Positions 1 to 11,750 of a stretch of DNA of 64,000 bases are shown piece by piece. The DNA is from Dasypus novemcinctus (Eukaryota; Chordata; Mammalia; Cingulata; Dasypodidae). Both the position numbers and the translations under genes were made by a program. Under the pieces are notes generated by a model that saw nothing but the letters and a program-made list of their open reading frames with translations, was not told the DNA's origin and ran no database searches. The stretch covers positions 117,723,225-117,787,224 of the forward strand of contig NC_080683.1 of the NCBI RefSeq assembly GCF_030445035.2. The letters run 5' to 3'. How positions within the stretch are numbered: position 1 is the first letter of the stretch; every line of letters begins with the position of its first letter.

Positions 1-497
1 CCGTTCTGAGTTGTTGGTGGAAGCTCCCATGGCTGTTATAAAGTCTTCAAGAAGGAGAGAAGAAGGAGAGACTTGGGGAATGGAAGGGGATGAGATGTGG
101 AGTATACTCAAGGACTGGAATCTCCTGTGACACGAAACTCCAGACATGACTTTTCAAAGGCATGTCCTCACTAGTTCTTCCACTTGTTCCAAAAATTTAT
201 TTGCTTCTGTTTCCACTGCAGTCACCAATGGTTGGACCTCATGTTTCCCTCTGCCTGGGCATTTGCTGAGAATAACACAATCTCCCAGCTCTCCAGTTAC
301 TTCCACATCTGCAAGGACATTCATGTCTCCTTAGGGTTTTCTAAAGGGTTATGGCTTGCAGGAATGTGAAAGAGACTTAATAAAGAGGATTCTACCACCA
401 AAGTAAAACATATGCACATGATGACAGATTGATGATTTGGTCATAATTTTTAAAAAATTCTATATAGTCAAACCTAACATGAAGTTAAAAATCAAAT

Positions 498-930
498 TGA
501 GTAAATGGATGTGACTCAGCCAATTGGGCTCCCATCTACCGTATAGGAGGTCCAGCATTCAATGCCCAGGGCCTCCTGGCAAGGGTAAGCTGGCCCATGT
601 GGTATGCCAGCCCATGCTGGAATGCCAGCCGTGCAGGAATGCCGCCCTGCACAGGAGAGCTGGCCAACGTGGAGAGCTGGCACAGCAAGATGACACAACA
701 AGAGACACAGAGGAGAGAAAATAAGAAGACATAGCAGGACAGGGAGTTGAGGTGGCACAAGAGAGCAATCACCTGTCTCCCACTCTGGAAGGTCCCAGGA
801 TCAGTTCCTGGAGCCATCTAATGAGAATACAAGCAGACACAAAAGATCACACAGCGAGTGGACACAGAGAGCAGACAATGGGGGATTGGGGCAAGGGGGA
901 GAGAAATAAATAAAATAAATCTTAAAAAAA
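498..930 (+). mobile_element. Long tRNA-derived SINE (DAS-like)
   Basis: The head has an A-box-like GTGACTCAGCCAATTGG and a B-box-like segment near 550-570. The body contains the GACACAGAGAGCAGACAATG motif and the tail is AAATAAATCTTAAAAAAA. The insertion is flanked by a target-site duplication, AAAAATCAAAT, at 487-497 and 928-938. The same ~400-bp structure recurs in both orientations across this window. The Pol III box architecture and tail mark it as a retroposed SINE. Assignment to the xenarthran DAS families is from knowledge of those SINEs, not from alignment. Confidence 0.88.
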
Positions 931-939
931 AATCAAATG

Positions 940-1640
940 GCACACTTGAACTATATTTGCAATATATTGCAATTGACAAAACGTCACTATCCCTAATATA
1001 CAAAGAGCTCTTACAAATTGATACAAAGAGATAACCTAATTTTAAAAATGGGTGGACATGAAGAGGCAGAAAAAAACCCACAAATGACCAATGAAAATAA
1101 GAAAACTTCAGCTTTACTTTTCAGGCTTAGTTATTAACTAAAACAAAAAACTAAATGTCACTCTTTTCACCTAATAAAATGACAAAGGGGAAAATGATTT
1201 TCAAAACATGATGCTGGAGGCTAAGAATATAGACTGGTGGGTGCACTGTTGGTGCAAGCAATCGTGTTTCTTGACTATAGTCTAGTGATATGTTGTCAAA
1301 TCTTTTACCCGTGGACCCTCTGATTCAGCATTTCCATCCTGGGGGCTTACTCTGGGAATATGTTCTAAAAGGAAAATAATCTGGCAAGTGCAGCAGTGTC
1401 CCCTGCAGCCTGGTGAAGAAGAGCAAAAAACTGGATTTGACAATATGAATAGTTTAGATGGAGTATACTATAGTCGCACAATAGAATAGTAGGCATCTTT
1501 AAAAAGATGTCTGGGGCAACAGCTGAGTGAAAAAAACACAATTATCAGAGCATGTTTACTATTATTTCATTGGAGCAAGTACATTAATAAGTGCACACAC
1601 ACATTTGCATGTGAAAATGTATTGTGGCTACAAGAGGGGA
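940..1640 (+). mobile_element. Old LINE-1/HAL1-like ORF2 fragment, sense
   Basis: The segment resembles the late ORF2 part of an old mammalian L1. It has the phrase CTACAAAGAGCTC-like at about 1001, a GGTGGACATGAA-like stretch near 1050 and ATGACCAATGAA near 1083. It is riddled with stops and is a dead fragment. The subfamily is unassigned. The SINE at 498-930 borders its left side. Confidence 0.5.
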
Positions 1641-2546
1641 TATTCATTAAAATTTTATGGATGAGCATGTGGCAAGACTTCCGGGGGTTTTCACCTAATT
1701 GTTGATCATTCTCTGCAGACTTGGCTTTTAAAAACAAGTATGCATTATTTTTGCAATTAAAAAAACTGCTCTCTTCCTGTGGGGAGAAAAAGAAACTCTG
1801 TGTTTCCTTTTTTTAAAATATGAACAAGGACAAAATACCAGATCTGTGCATCTTTGGAAAAACAAAGACCGGAGAAAGGTTTCCCCAAGGTTTAGAGGAA
1901 CACTTTGCCTCACTCCCACAATTACAGGTGCTTTGTCTCAGGAGCTGCCCTGGGGCTCAGGGACAGCAGTCACCCTCTGCTCTGCTGGGCTGGCCAAATA
2001 CCTGGGAGAAAGCAAGACTAACTCAAATGACATGGGCCCGGGAGAGGCCCTCAGTGTGTCCCGCAGTGCTGAGAGTAGAATAAAGGAAAAATAGAAGGAT
2101 AGCACAGAAGCTTCCAAGGAAGGAAGGGCATTCTGATATCTGCTCACTGGGGCCGCCATTGTCAGGCTCACCTGACCCGACAGTGAGTCCCTCTTCTAGT
2201 GAGTCGAACACCTTATTTTTATCAATGAGCGCAGCAGGCCCAGAGAGGGAATGCAACTTGTGAGGCCTCGGCAGGCAGTGACAGGCGGTCCTGATGGCTG
2301 GCCACTGGCTCCTGATCTGGCTCTTTCCAGTACACCACACTGCTCTTTATTAGCCTAAACCTTCAGATTGGGTAGAGTGGCTGACGGTCATGCTCCGTTT
2401 CAGGTAGAATATGCAGAAGCGTTTTCTCTTTCCATAAAGGTGTAGGTTGGAAGACTGCTTTTCCTGTCGCTGTGCCATGGGCTCGTGAGCACACGTCCTG
2501 AGATGCAGCTGTGCCATACAACATGGGCCCTGTGGCCCACCCACCC

Positions 2547-2565
2547 ACACACACACACACACACA
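2547..2565. repeat. (CA)n microsatellite
   Basis: Short uninterrupted CA dinucleotide run of about ten units, preceded by CCCA-rich sequence. Confidence 0.9.
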
Positions 2566-2839
2566 AGGTGTGGGCACAGTTCAGAGTAGAATCAAGACCT
2601 GTTGGGGACACCGAAAAACAAGGGCCATTGGGAACAGAAGTGAGAAGAGCTACAGGCTCTGCTCACCCTACGGAAAGGCAGGCCAAGGACTGGGCTATTT
2701 ACAGAACCAGTGGATGGCCCCCAAATACTTTTCACCTTCTGGTAGGATAAGTAGGAAAGCAACCTTATCAGAGAGGAGACAAGCAGATTTCTGAGGTCCC
2801 AAGTCTGGTTTAGATGCTAGGTTTTTACTTTTAAAAATT

Positions 2840-4060
2840 TATGTTGTTGTGTTTTGTAAAATGTTATTGTGGTCACATTTATATAAGAAAATTTCCATTT
2901 TCACCATTTTAAGTGTATGATTCAAGGACATTGATAACATTTACATTGTTATACCATATCACCACCATCCATTACCAAAATTTTTCTATCATCCCAAACA
3001 GAAACTCTGTATCCATTAAGCATTTTCCCTTTCCCCCTATAACCACTAATCTACTTTAAATCTCTCTATATTATATTTACCTTTCCCTAGATAGTTCTGT
3101 TTTTTAGATTTATTTTTTATTTCTCCCCCCTTACTTTCCCCCCTCCTGTGTTGTCTGCTCTCTGTGTCCATTCGCTGTGTGTTCTTCTGTGTCTGCTTGT
3201 ATTCTCATTATGCAGCTCTGGGAACTGATCCTGAGACCTTCTGGAGTGGGAGAGAGGCAATTACTCTCTTGCACCACTTCAGCTCCCTGTTCTGCTACGT
3301 CTTCTTATTTTCTCTCCTCTGTGTCTCTTGTTGCATCATCTTGCTGCGCCAGCTCTCTGCATCTGTGGCACTCCTGCATGGGACAGCATTCCTGCATGGA
3401 CCAGCACTCTCTGTGGGCCAGCTCGCCATATAGGCCAGCTTGCCCTCAGCAGGAGGCCCTGGGTATCAAACCCTGGACCTCCTACATGGTAGACAGGAGC
3501 CCTATTGGTTGAGCCACATCTGTTTCCCGCCTAGATATTTCATATAAGTAGAGTCATACAGTATTTGTCCTTTTGTGTCAGGTTTGTTTTACTAAGTATA
3601 ATGTTTTCAAGGTTCATCCACATTGTTGCATGTATCAGAACTTCATGCCTTTTTACAGTTGAATAGTATTCTGCTGCATATCTTTACCACATTTTGTTTA
3701 CCCATTCATTTGTTGATGGACACTTGGGTTGCTTCTATATTTTGGTTATTATGAATAGTGCTGCTATGGACACTGGTGTACATGTATGTGTTTGAGTGTC
3801 TGTTTTCAATTCTCTTGGGTATTTAAGTAGAAGTGGGTTTGCTGGATCATATGGCAATTCTACATTTAACTTTTTGGGGAATTACTAAACTGTTGTGCAC
3901 AGCAGCAGCACCATTTTACATTCCCATCAGCAATGCACAGATGTTCCAATTTCTCTGCATCCTTGCTAACACTTGTTAGTCTCTGTTTTTTAAATAGCCA
4001 TCCTAGTGAATGTGAAATTGTTTTGATTTATACTTCCCTAATGACCAATGTAAAGTGTGA
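2840..4060 (-). mobile_element. Old LINE-1 (L1M-type) 3' end, antisense, split by a SINE
   Basis: Read on the minus strand this is an L1 ORF2 end and 3' UTR. On the plus strand it shows the familiar antisense phrases GTTGATGGACACTTGGGTTG (3713-3732), GCTGGATCATATGG (3841-3854) and ACCATTTTACATTCCCATCA. A minus-strand SINE at 3099-3529 interrupts it, and the L1 resumes on the other side at the duplicated CCTAGATA. Many substitutions show it is ancient and inactive. Confidence 0.8.
3099..3529 (-). mobile_element. Long tRNA-derived SINE (DAS-like), antisense
   Basis: Reverse-complement copy of the ~400-bp SINE. The poly-T and TAGATTTATTTTTTATTT tail is at the left, followed by the complement of GACACAGAGAGCAGACAA, and the tRNA-like head ends near 3525. 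Target-site duplication CCTAGATA(G/T)T is at 3086-3095 and 3530-3539. It sits inside an older L1, so it inserted later than that L1. Confidence 0.88.
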
Positions 4061-4089
4061 CTTACTTTACAAAAGTAAAATTCATATTT

Positions 4090-5014
4090 CTGTATATTTT
4101 ATTATATTTTAATATATGGTTTTCAGCTGCTTTATTGTGATTGTCCTAAGCATAGTTTTCTTTTATTTCATTCTGCTTCTTAAATTTGTGGCTTGATGTC
4201 TTCTTTTGGTTTTGGAAAATTATCAGCTAGCATCTTTTCAAATATTGTTTAAGTCCCATTCTGTGTCTCCTCTTTTCTGGGACTCCAATAACTTGTCTAC
4301 TATATCTATTTCCATATCCCATATGTCTCACATGTTTTGTCTCTATTTTCCATCTTTTTTCTTTCCTTGCTTTACTTTAGATACTTTCTCTGACCTATCT
4401 TCAAGTTCACAAATTCTTTCTTCTGCTGTGTCTAATTTATCATTAAACTATTTCATTCTAGAATGTCTACCTGAGTTTTTAAAACACAGTGTACTTCTCT
4501 TTAAATTTCCCATTTTCTCTTCTTTAAAAAAGATATATTGAATAACAAATATTTTAAAGTTGTGCCTGATAACTCCAATATCTGGTGCAGCTTTGGGTCT
4601 GTTTCTACTGCCTATATCTTCTCTTGTTTTCAGTCATTGATTCACCCTCCTGACATGTTTGGAAATTTTTGTTTGAATGTTAAACATTGTATATGGAAAC
4701 TGGAGAGGCTCTGGGTGGTGTCTTCTTTTGGCCTTTGGAGTAAATGTAGTATACAATTAATGATTGAGGTATTTTGAGTTTGGGTTTCAATCTCTGTGAT
4801 GGCTAGGGTATTCCATTTTTTTTAAAAGTGGGTGCTGGGGATTGAACCTGGGACCTGGTACATGGGAAACAGGCACTCCAACCACTGAGCTACACCCACT
4901 CCCCTCCATTTTACCTTAATTCCTAGGGGTATTGACTAAAAACTTGGAATATTTACTAGCAATTCTCCTCCTTCAAGAGCCCTGAATGCCAATGTTTTTC
5001 TCCCAAGACCATCT
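4090..5014 (-). mobile_element. Old LINE-1 3' UTR fragment, antisense
   Basis: Plus-strand phrases such as AACTCCAATATCTGG (4571-4585), GGGTCTGTTTCTACTGCC and AATGTTAAACATTGTATATG are the antisense of the 3' UTR of older eutherian L1M elements, as I remember them. A monomeric SINE at 4820-4904 interrupts it. It is bounded on the right by an LTR starting at 5021. The start of homology on the left is fuzzy. Confidence 0.6.
4820..4904 (-). mobile_element. Monomeric tRNA-derived SINE, antisense
   Basis: Short SINE consisting of the tRNA-like head only. On the plus strand it runs from an A/T tail through GGGGATTGAACCTGGGACC (B box, antisense) to CCACTGAGCTACACCCACTC (A box, antisense). Target-site duplication TCCATTTT is at 4812-4819 and 4905-4912. 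Confidence 0.88.
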
Positions 5015-5020
5015 TACTGG

Positions 5021-5628
5021 TTGTAGCAGTTTGATATTGTTTATGAATTCCAAAAATAGATATTGGATTATGTTTGTAAACTGGTTAGTTCCTCTGGACA
5101 TATTAGATTATATTGGATTCAGAGATTTCACTTTTACTTGATTAAATCATGACTGAGGCTTTCATTGGGCCATGTCAGTAGCACATTGAGTCCCCCTTGG
5201 TGGGCAGGGACTCACAGAGAAACTTCACTGCAGGGAATGGAGTTTGGAGTTTTGATCCTGGAGCCTGAGGAGTAAACACATAGAGAAGCAGATATGTGAG
5301 GAAGGAAAGAAGGCTCAATTGGACACAGCAGAAGTCCCAGGAAGAGAGACAAGCCATTTGTCTGATAGTCTACAGCTGGCCTTGTGGAGTGAGCAGAGGA
5401 GCTGAGCCCGAAGAGAAATGAGCCCTGGGAAGAGAGGACCCAGGAAGCCAGAACCCTTGCAGATGTCAGCAGCCATCTAGCTCCAAAACATGGCAACAGA
5501 CTTTGGTGAGGGGAATAAGTTATGCTTTATGGCCTGGTAACTATGGGCTTCCACCCCAAATAAACACTCTTTATAAAAACCAACAGATTTCTGGTGTTTT
5601 GCATCAGCACCCCTTCGGCTGACTAATA
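5021..5628 (+). mobile_element. Solo LTR, MaLR-like, family A
   Basis: A ~608-bp unit with no internal retroviral sequence beside it. It is homologous to the inverted copy at 23637-24275: both share GTTTATGAATTCC-type starts, AAACTGGT, TTAAATCATG-like segments and ends of the form TTTGCATCAG...GGCTGACT. A possible 6-bp target duplication, TACTGG/TACTAG, flanks it at 5015-5020 and 5629-5634. AATAAACA near 5561 is a plausible LTR polyadenylation signal. Length and organisation suggest an ERVL-MaLR-type solo LTR. The subfamily is not assigned. Confidence 0.7.
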
Positions 5629-6082
5629 TACTAGTGAAAGCTCTTTTCAGCATTTATGCCTTTTATGCAAATACAAATCATTTTAAAATGTGACTTGTTC
5701 TTAATTTTCTTTAATTTGAGGATATCTTTTTTCTTAAACGAGGGTATATTTTGCACAATTTCTTAAAATTCTTTAAAAAAATAATCCTTTGGTTTTTTAA
5801 AATGCTCAATATTATAAGTTATTTTATTAATCTTCAAATTAAATACTTTTTGGTCTAGGTTGAATTTAGCACAAAATTGAATTTAAGCCAAAGAGATGCT
5901 ATTTTATATTCAGTTTATACTGTTGCATATTTCATTAAACTTCATTAATTTATGCCACAAACATGTTTTCTTTAATATGTTGTGAATCAGAGTAAGTATT
6001 AAGATCAATGATTTGAACATCAGGTAAAAAGAGATTAAAAGAGAGATTTAAGCTGGAATAATGGATTAGCATCATCACCTAG

Positions 6083-6690
6083 ATTGCCAGGTCCTGAAAT
6101 TATAGCAAATCTACTAGATTCAAGATTACAAGATTCAGAAATTTTGCTGGCTTGGGACTGCTTTCTAAATGGTCATAAAGAGGGAATGACTTGGGCCCTC
6201 AGCAGTTCCAGGGAAGACTCCTGCATCCTTAGTCACCTCTCTTTCTCATTTCCAAACTTGGTCCTCTATTCACTTCTCCTATGGTCAACAATGACTTCCT
6301 GTTTCATAAGGAAAGGTGAAGCCACTAGATGTAGCTCCCATAAATTCCTGTCCCCCCATCAACAAGCCAAATGGCATCAAAGCCCATCCTTCTATCTTCC
6401 TCTCTCTATCTGTGGATTGGCTTTGTCTCACAGTGGGCCAGCACCTCTCTCTGTATTCTCAAGTCCACCTTCCTCATTTCCATGGGAAATCTGTTTCAGC
6501 CATTAGGTTGTTTTCTCCCACCTCTTCAACTTCTGCCTGTCACGGGTCTTCTCTTTCCCTGTATAAGCATACTCCCCACCAAAAGACCTGTCTAATCGCA
6601 AATCTCTCTCTGGTCTGGTGTTTGAAAAATTTCAGGCTCTATCCATTAATGGGTTATGAAATCAGTCTGTTTCACACAAAAAATTCTTTT
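6083..6690. other. Unclassified C/T-rich segment, possible old repeat
   Basis: This segment is C/T-rich and carries three overlapping plus-strand frames (6084-6506, 6316-6693, 6371-6595). None has a recognisable domain, and their coexistence in different frames argues against coding. The cadence resembles old LINE 3' ends, but I cannot name a family. Confidence 0.3.
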
Positions 6691-6704
6691 TAAAAATGAA
6701 GTAG

Positions 6705-7106
6705 GGAAGTAGAGGTGGCTTAAGCAATTGGGCTCCCGTCTATCATATAGGGGGTCCAAGGTTCGATACCCAGGGCTTCCTGGTGAAGGCAAGCTGATCT
6801 GTGTGGTGAGCTGGCCCACGCAGAGTGCTGCCCCGTGTAGGAGTGCTGGCCCATGTGGAGGGCTGACACAGCAAGATGATGCAACAAAAAGAGACACAGA
6901 GGAGAGACAATGAGAGACACAGCAGACCAGGGAGCTGGGGTGGCGCAAGAGAATGATCGCCTCTCTCCCACTCCAGAAGGTCCCAGGATCAGTTCCTGGA
7001 GCCACCTAATGAGAATACAAGCAGACACAGAAGAACAAACAGTGAATGGACACAGAGAGCAGACAATAGAGGGATGGGGGGGAAATAAAATAAATAAATC
7101 TTTAAA
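6705..7106 (+). mobile_element. Long tRNA-derived SINE (DAS-like)
   Basis: Complete ~400-bp SINE with the B-box-like GGTCCAAGGTTCGATACCC at 6755-6773. Its body contains GACACAGAGAGCAGACAATA and its tail is AAATAAATCTTTAAAA. Target-site duplication AAAATGAAGTAG flanks it, around 6693-6704 and 7108-7119. Confidence 0.9.
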
Positions 7107-7582
7107 AAAAATGAAGTAGAGTGAAATCAATGATAACAGAATGCAATGCATATATTTTAAATAGGAGCTGTCTGCATTCCAACCAACACTGTGAACAGCT
7201 GAGTTTAGCAACAGCTGGTGGGCCATGGAATATAAGCATCAGTTGGGAAACAGCCATCCACTCTTCTGCTCACTGGTGTCTCATTTGATTTTCTGGATTT
7301 GATCATAATGGTATCAGGAGAGTTAATGTTTTATGGTTTAATTTTAGAGTTAATGAAATTTTCACTTTATTATCAAATGAAATTTAGGAGAATTTTATCC
7401 CCAATGATAGCAAAAGCAGCAAGACTTTCCACCAAGTTTTGGTTATTAATTAACAACTTTCAGGGATTTTTTTTTTAATTAGACATAAATTTTTGGCACT
7501 TTTTAAGTTTGTGATAACATTTTAATCAAGCTTGAACACATTATTCTTAAAATAGTTCATTTTATAAGAAATAAGAATCATG

Positions 7583-7666
7583 GGGAGCAGGTGTAGCTTG
7601 GTTGTTGAGCATTTGCTTTCCATGAGCGAGGTCCCAGGTTCAATCTCTAGTACCTCCAAAGAAAAA
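7583..7666 (+). mobile_element. Monomeric tRNA-derived SINE
   Basis: tRNA-like head only. It has the A-box-like GTGTAGCTTGGTTGTTGAGC, the B-box-like GGTCCCAGGTTCAATCTC and a short A-rich tail. A 10-bp target-site duplication, AAGAATCATG, is present at 7573-7582 and 7667-7676. Confidence 0.9.
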
Positions 7667-8670
7667 AAGAATCATGATTTGAAAGAGGAAAAAGTATGTT
7701 CTAGTTCAACTGTCAGATCTGGGTATGTAGATAATGATGAAAACATTAAGGAAATGTTTCTTCTAATCAACAAATTTCTTTATTTGAGCTACAATCCAAA
7801 AATAAATAAGTCCAATACTTTTAAATAAAGATGGTTTAAATATAGCTTATCCAATGCTCATCGCCCTCTGAAACTCAATTATTTGCAGTGATATTCTTGC
7901 AAATGAAAGCTTAAAATTATCCAAAGAAAGAAAGAAAAAAAACACTTGAAATAGAAGCAAGCTACACTTGTTGCTAAGACCCTCCGATATTTTCAAAGAC
8001 AGAAAATAAAGACATAAAATTGCCAACACTATTTCTTAGTTATTTTGTCTCAGTTAATGAGAAAGCACCATAATCATATGTACTTGTACATGTGTAGCAA
8101 AAGAGAAAATTACTTGCATAGTTGCTGAAAAAACTATTCTTGGCATGTGTGGACATGCTGAATATGATTCTTGATGATAAATCAGTTGAGCAATTTAAAA
8201 CTATTCTTCTAAGTGATTACACATGCTCTTAACAAATTTGTATTTCTACAGAACAAAATGATAGTTATTTTTAGATAGATGTGGGCAGACAGAGATTTTG
8301 TGACCCAACTTGACAAGAACGTGGCTATTTCAAGTTGCTAGCACTTTTAGTTTTTGCCAAACATACATGGCAAGATGACTTTTATAAAGGATTTATTATG
8401 TTGTTCAAATTTAACCTAAAACAGCTGTGTTAAGAAATTTGATGGAATTGCAAAAGTACGTTATTTTAAAATATAAATTTAACTAGAAATTGGCAATGGA
8501 TTTGTAAGTGATGCAGAAGTATGACCAGAAAGCCTAGCGGAGTAATTAAAAATGTTGTTTAAAAACTACTATTTATATTACTATTTGGAATCTCTATTTA
8601 ATACATTTTAAACATTTAGCATTCTAAGAGTTGTATGGAATCTACTGAATTTGAAAATAAAAGCAGTGAT

Positions 8671-8899
8671 GGGGAGTGGATGTGGCTCAAGTGGTTGAAA
8701 GCCTACTTCCCACATGGGAGGTCCCAGGTTCAGTTCCCAGTGCCTCCTAAAACAAACAAACAACAAAGCAAAACAAATGAGAAAAAGAACTCAGGTGAGC
8801 CAATGCGGCTCAGTGATTAACCGCCAGCTTCACACATACAAGGTCCTGGGTTCAATCCCTGGCCCCCAGTACCTAAAAAAAAAAAAGAAGAAGAAGAAG
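8671..8899 (+). mobile_element. Dimeric tRNA-derived SINE
   Basis: Two tRNA-like units in tandem, joined by an A-rich linker (8750-8795). The first has GGTCCCAGGTTCAGTTCCC and the second GGTCCTGGGTTCAATCCC. The tail is a GAA/poly-A run. Target-site duplication AAGCAGTGATGG lies at 8661-8672 and 8900-8911. The same dimer architecture recurs at 21285-21499, so this is a true composite family rather than two chance neighbours. Confidence 0.9.
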
Positions 8900-10814
8900 A
8901 AGCAGTGATGGCTACTTAATTTCTTTAAGAGACCCTTCTCTCATTGATATATTTTGCTCAGAAATTGGAGCTGGGCTGAGCAGGTGGCTGCCCTTCCAAT
9001 CCTCCTCCCCTCTGCCACAGGAGCAGAGCTGTGGCAGGACAGAGGAGGCCGGGAAACGACCTTGTACCAGTGTACCAGGTGTATCTCCGTGACTTCTCCA
9101 GGGGGATGGAGGAGAAGGGATTTGTGCACCATCAGGGTCCGGGGCTCCTCTTCTCTGAGCTAGAACACAGTGTGCCCAGGGCCCCCCTTGGGTCACAGAT
9201 GAGAACAACCCCTGTGGGATGGTGAAGCGGCACAATGAGAGGTGCTTGGCCCCTGAACGAGCTCCTGGGTCTGCTGCACCCACTTGGACCGCTGGCTCAG
9301 GACTTAACCGAGGGAGAAATCAACAGCTAGCTGCTGTAAACCACTGCGTGGCCGGGCCTTTGTTAAAGCAGCTCATCCCTTCCATTAACTCGAAAGTGAA
9401 TGCATCGTATAATGCCTATGAGGAGAGGACTAAGTTACATGAACTCAGGAATCGGGATTCCCATTTTCTGTTTGGGAAAAAAGCAATCTCCTTGGCTACC
9501 ATTTTTGAGGATGATATTTCAGCAACTGAACTGGCATGTACAGCTGATATTTTTAGATATTTATAATTAACTGAATTTGGATCTGCAGGGAAAAAAGCAA
9601 CCGTGTATTTTAAGATGTTGAATATATCCAACAGTTGCAAAATCCATTTTAAGTAATCCCCATGGTTACTGTATATCCCCAACATTTTGCAGCCCATGAA
9701 CAGAACAATATCAAAGAAGACACGCTGAATGGAATAAAATTAAAGATATCAATTACATAGCACATTTCTGTGACAGACCTTAGTAATTACACTCCAAAAA
9801 AGCAATCTGAAATATTTAGGAAAAGCGTTTGGATAAAACATCGATTTGTATTTCAGGCCCCTGGGTGCTGGGACATTGCGTATTTGGGGTCCTCTGTACC
9901 AGGAGGGTTTATGGAGCAGTCTGAACACCCCAGCCTTCTGGGACACCCCCTTTCCTGGCTGTGCTTCCCCAGTTCAGGTCTCTGCTCCTTCTCAGCCTCC
10001 TCCCCTGCCCATCATGGGAAGGCGAGGGTCCCCAGCTCACTCCCAGGCTCTTCTCACGCCATCCACTTCCTCTGGGCAACCTTTGCCAAACCCTGTCCCC
10101 TCCGTACTTCCATCCCAGAGCCCTTTTCCGAGGTCCTGCCGCGGTGGACGTCGGCCTGACCATGCCCCAAACCAAACGTGAGTGCTTCCCTGTGCCAACC
10201 CCGACTCTGCTGTTTTCACTTAGAGGATGGGGCCACCGTCCCCATGTGCCTCGACAAGACCCCTGGGTGTCTTCCCCTGTGCCACCCGCCTCCACCGGTC
10301 AGCCACTAACCCCCACTGCTTCTATTCCGTTGAGTAGCTCTCTCTCTGTTTTCCTCTGATCTCCTCCCACCTCCCATCACCCTAGGTCTTTTCCAGCTTA
10401 GGGCAGAATCTTCCTTCTTTTCTCCCAGAGGCCAGTCTGCCCCTCTGCAACCCACCCTCCCCACCACCACCAGCTGGAGATTTCCAAATCCAGTATGGTC
10501 TTATCCTGCCCTGCTTAGAAGCCATTCTTGTCTCTCATCACAGACATAAGCCACTACCCACACGGGCCTCCCGTGGGAATGCCTTCAAGAGCCCTGAGGC
10601 CCTGGCAGGTGCTGCGGTGCCACCAGCCACCCACAGGCGCCTGGAGGCGGGGTCCCAAGGTTCTTCCCTGGGAAGCTTTCCCTGGCACCTGCCCCCCCCC
10701 CCCCCACCAGGTAGATAGCCCTCTGCTGCGTCACTGTGCCCTCCCACCCATCCCCCTTTTATTCAAAGGAAAACAATTTCCGATTCGGAATGAGTTTTGA
10801 GCCCATCTCTTGTT

Positions 10815-11005
10815 GGCCTGGGAAAGTCGCTTAGTCTAGTTGGGCCTGGGTCCCCCATCTGCATAACGGGGAGATTAACCCCTAACACCACACACCCCAG
10901 CGCTGCACACAGCGGGGGAAGGAAGCCCCGTGCGGGCAGGGTCGCAGTACATGATGCACCGCCCGAGCCTGGCACGGAGCCTGGCACAGGGAGGCCCAGA
11001 GTGGG
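10815..11005 (+). repeat. MIR-like ancient SINE remnant
   Basis: MIR-type phrases appear in order: a GGGAAAGTCGCTTAGTCT-like segment, CCCCATCTGCATAACGGGG (10854-10872) and GCCTGGCACGGAGCCTGGCA (10966-10985). The 3' half is very GC-rich because it merges into the CpG island. Plus orientation. Confidence 0.6.
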
Positions 11006-11212
11006 TGTCCATAGACCGCGAGCGCACGCACGAATTTCCTCCTTCGGGGACCAAGGGCTGCCCCAGCGCGGGACTCCTGCCTCCGCTGGGGGTCCCGGGG
11101 GGTGGGTGAGGGAGCTTGGTCGCACCGGTTGCCTCTGATCGCGCTTTGGGCTTGGGGCCATGCGAGGTGGTTCCGAGTGCGCGCGGGGGGAGCCTAATCC
11201 AACTGGGAGCGT

Positions 11213-11366
11213 TGGTGCGCGCGGGGGGCGCCTGGCCGCGGGGGGCGGCTCCTGGTCGCACGGGGGGCGCCTGGCCAAGGGGGTGCTCCTGGTCGCGCGG
11301 GGGGTTCCTGGTCGCGCGGGGGGCGCCTGCTCGCGGGGGGGCTCCTGGTCGCGCGGGGGGCTCCCG
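11213..11366. repeat. G-rich ~20-bp minisatellite in the promoter CpG island
   Basis: About eight imperfect copies of a unit near GCTCCTGGTCGCGCGGGGGG, some with the 3' variant GGCGCCTGG. Every copy ends in a run of five to seven G's. This makes the region a candidate for G-quadruplex formation and for copy-number variation. It starts ~540 bp and ends ~385 bp before the ARFGEF3 start codon. Confidence 0.85.
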
Positions 11367-11575
11367 TTTGCACCGAGCGCGCAGGATCGCGCCGGCCCTC
11401 CCCGCGGCGCAGGGTGGGGGGCGGCGGCGAGGCCCCTCCCCGCGGCGACCGTCCCTGCAGCTGCCCCGGCGGCCCCCCTCGCAGGGCCAGGTCGGCGACA
11501 GCCGGCCCCGCGGGTCGGGACCCCGGCGCGCGCCTCCCCGCGAGCGCGGGCCCGGGGAGCGCACCTGCGCGGCGC

Positions 11576-11611
11576 GGGCGGGGCCGGGCTGACGTGGCCG
11601 CCGGGGCGGGC
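11576..11611 (+). promoter_or_regulatory. GC boxes and CRE-like site
   Basis: GGGCGGGGCC at 11576-11585 and GGGGCGGGC at 11603-11611 match Sp1-type GC boxes. Between them TGACGTGG (11590-11597) contains the TGACGT core of a CREB/ATF half-site. Such motifs are common in CpG islands, so functional use is inferred only from position. Confidence 0.45.
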
Positions 11612-11750
11612 GCTGCCGGGCGGCGCGCGGGGGCCGGCCAGGCGCGGGCGGTGGCCGAGCGCGCACTCCCGTGCCCGGCGGCGGCGACCCGGCGGCCAGG
11701 CGCGCACCCGGGCTGGCGGCGGCGGCCCCGCGCTGCGCAGGCAGGACAAG

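Larger units (their letters stand above)
1..11010. other. 5' intergenic flank of ARFGEF3
   Basis: No exon or gene is recognised in this stretch. It is AT-rich up to about 8.9 kb and becomes GC-richer toward the CpG island. It carries SINEs, LINE-1 remnants and one LTR, listed separately. The parts 1-497, 1660-2540, 2570-2840, 5640-6690, 7120-7570, 7680-8660 and 8910-10800 hold nothing I can name. The open frames there are short, lack family motifs and overlap in several frames. A run of 14 C's lies at 10692-10705. The sequence alone cannot exclude distal enhancers or a non-coding RNA. Confidence 0.6.

Noticed and set aside
498..930. tRNA gene at the head of this and the other SINEs
   Set aside because: The A- and B-box motifs are present, but no intact cloverleaf is followed by a terminator. 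The sequence continues into a SINE body with A-rich tail and target duplications.
5021..5628. Provirus flanked by this LTR and the copy at 23637
   Set aside because: The two LTRs are in opposite orientation and 18 kb apart, with ARFGEF3 exons between them and no retroviral coding sequence, so they are independent solo LTRs.
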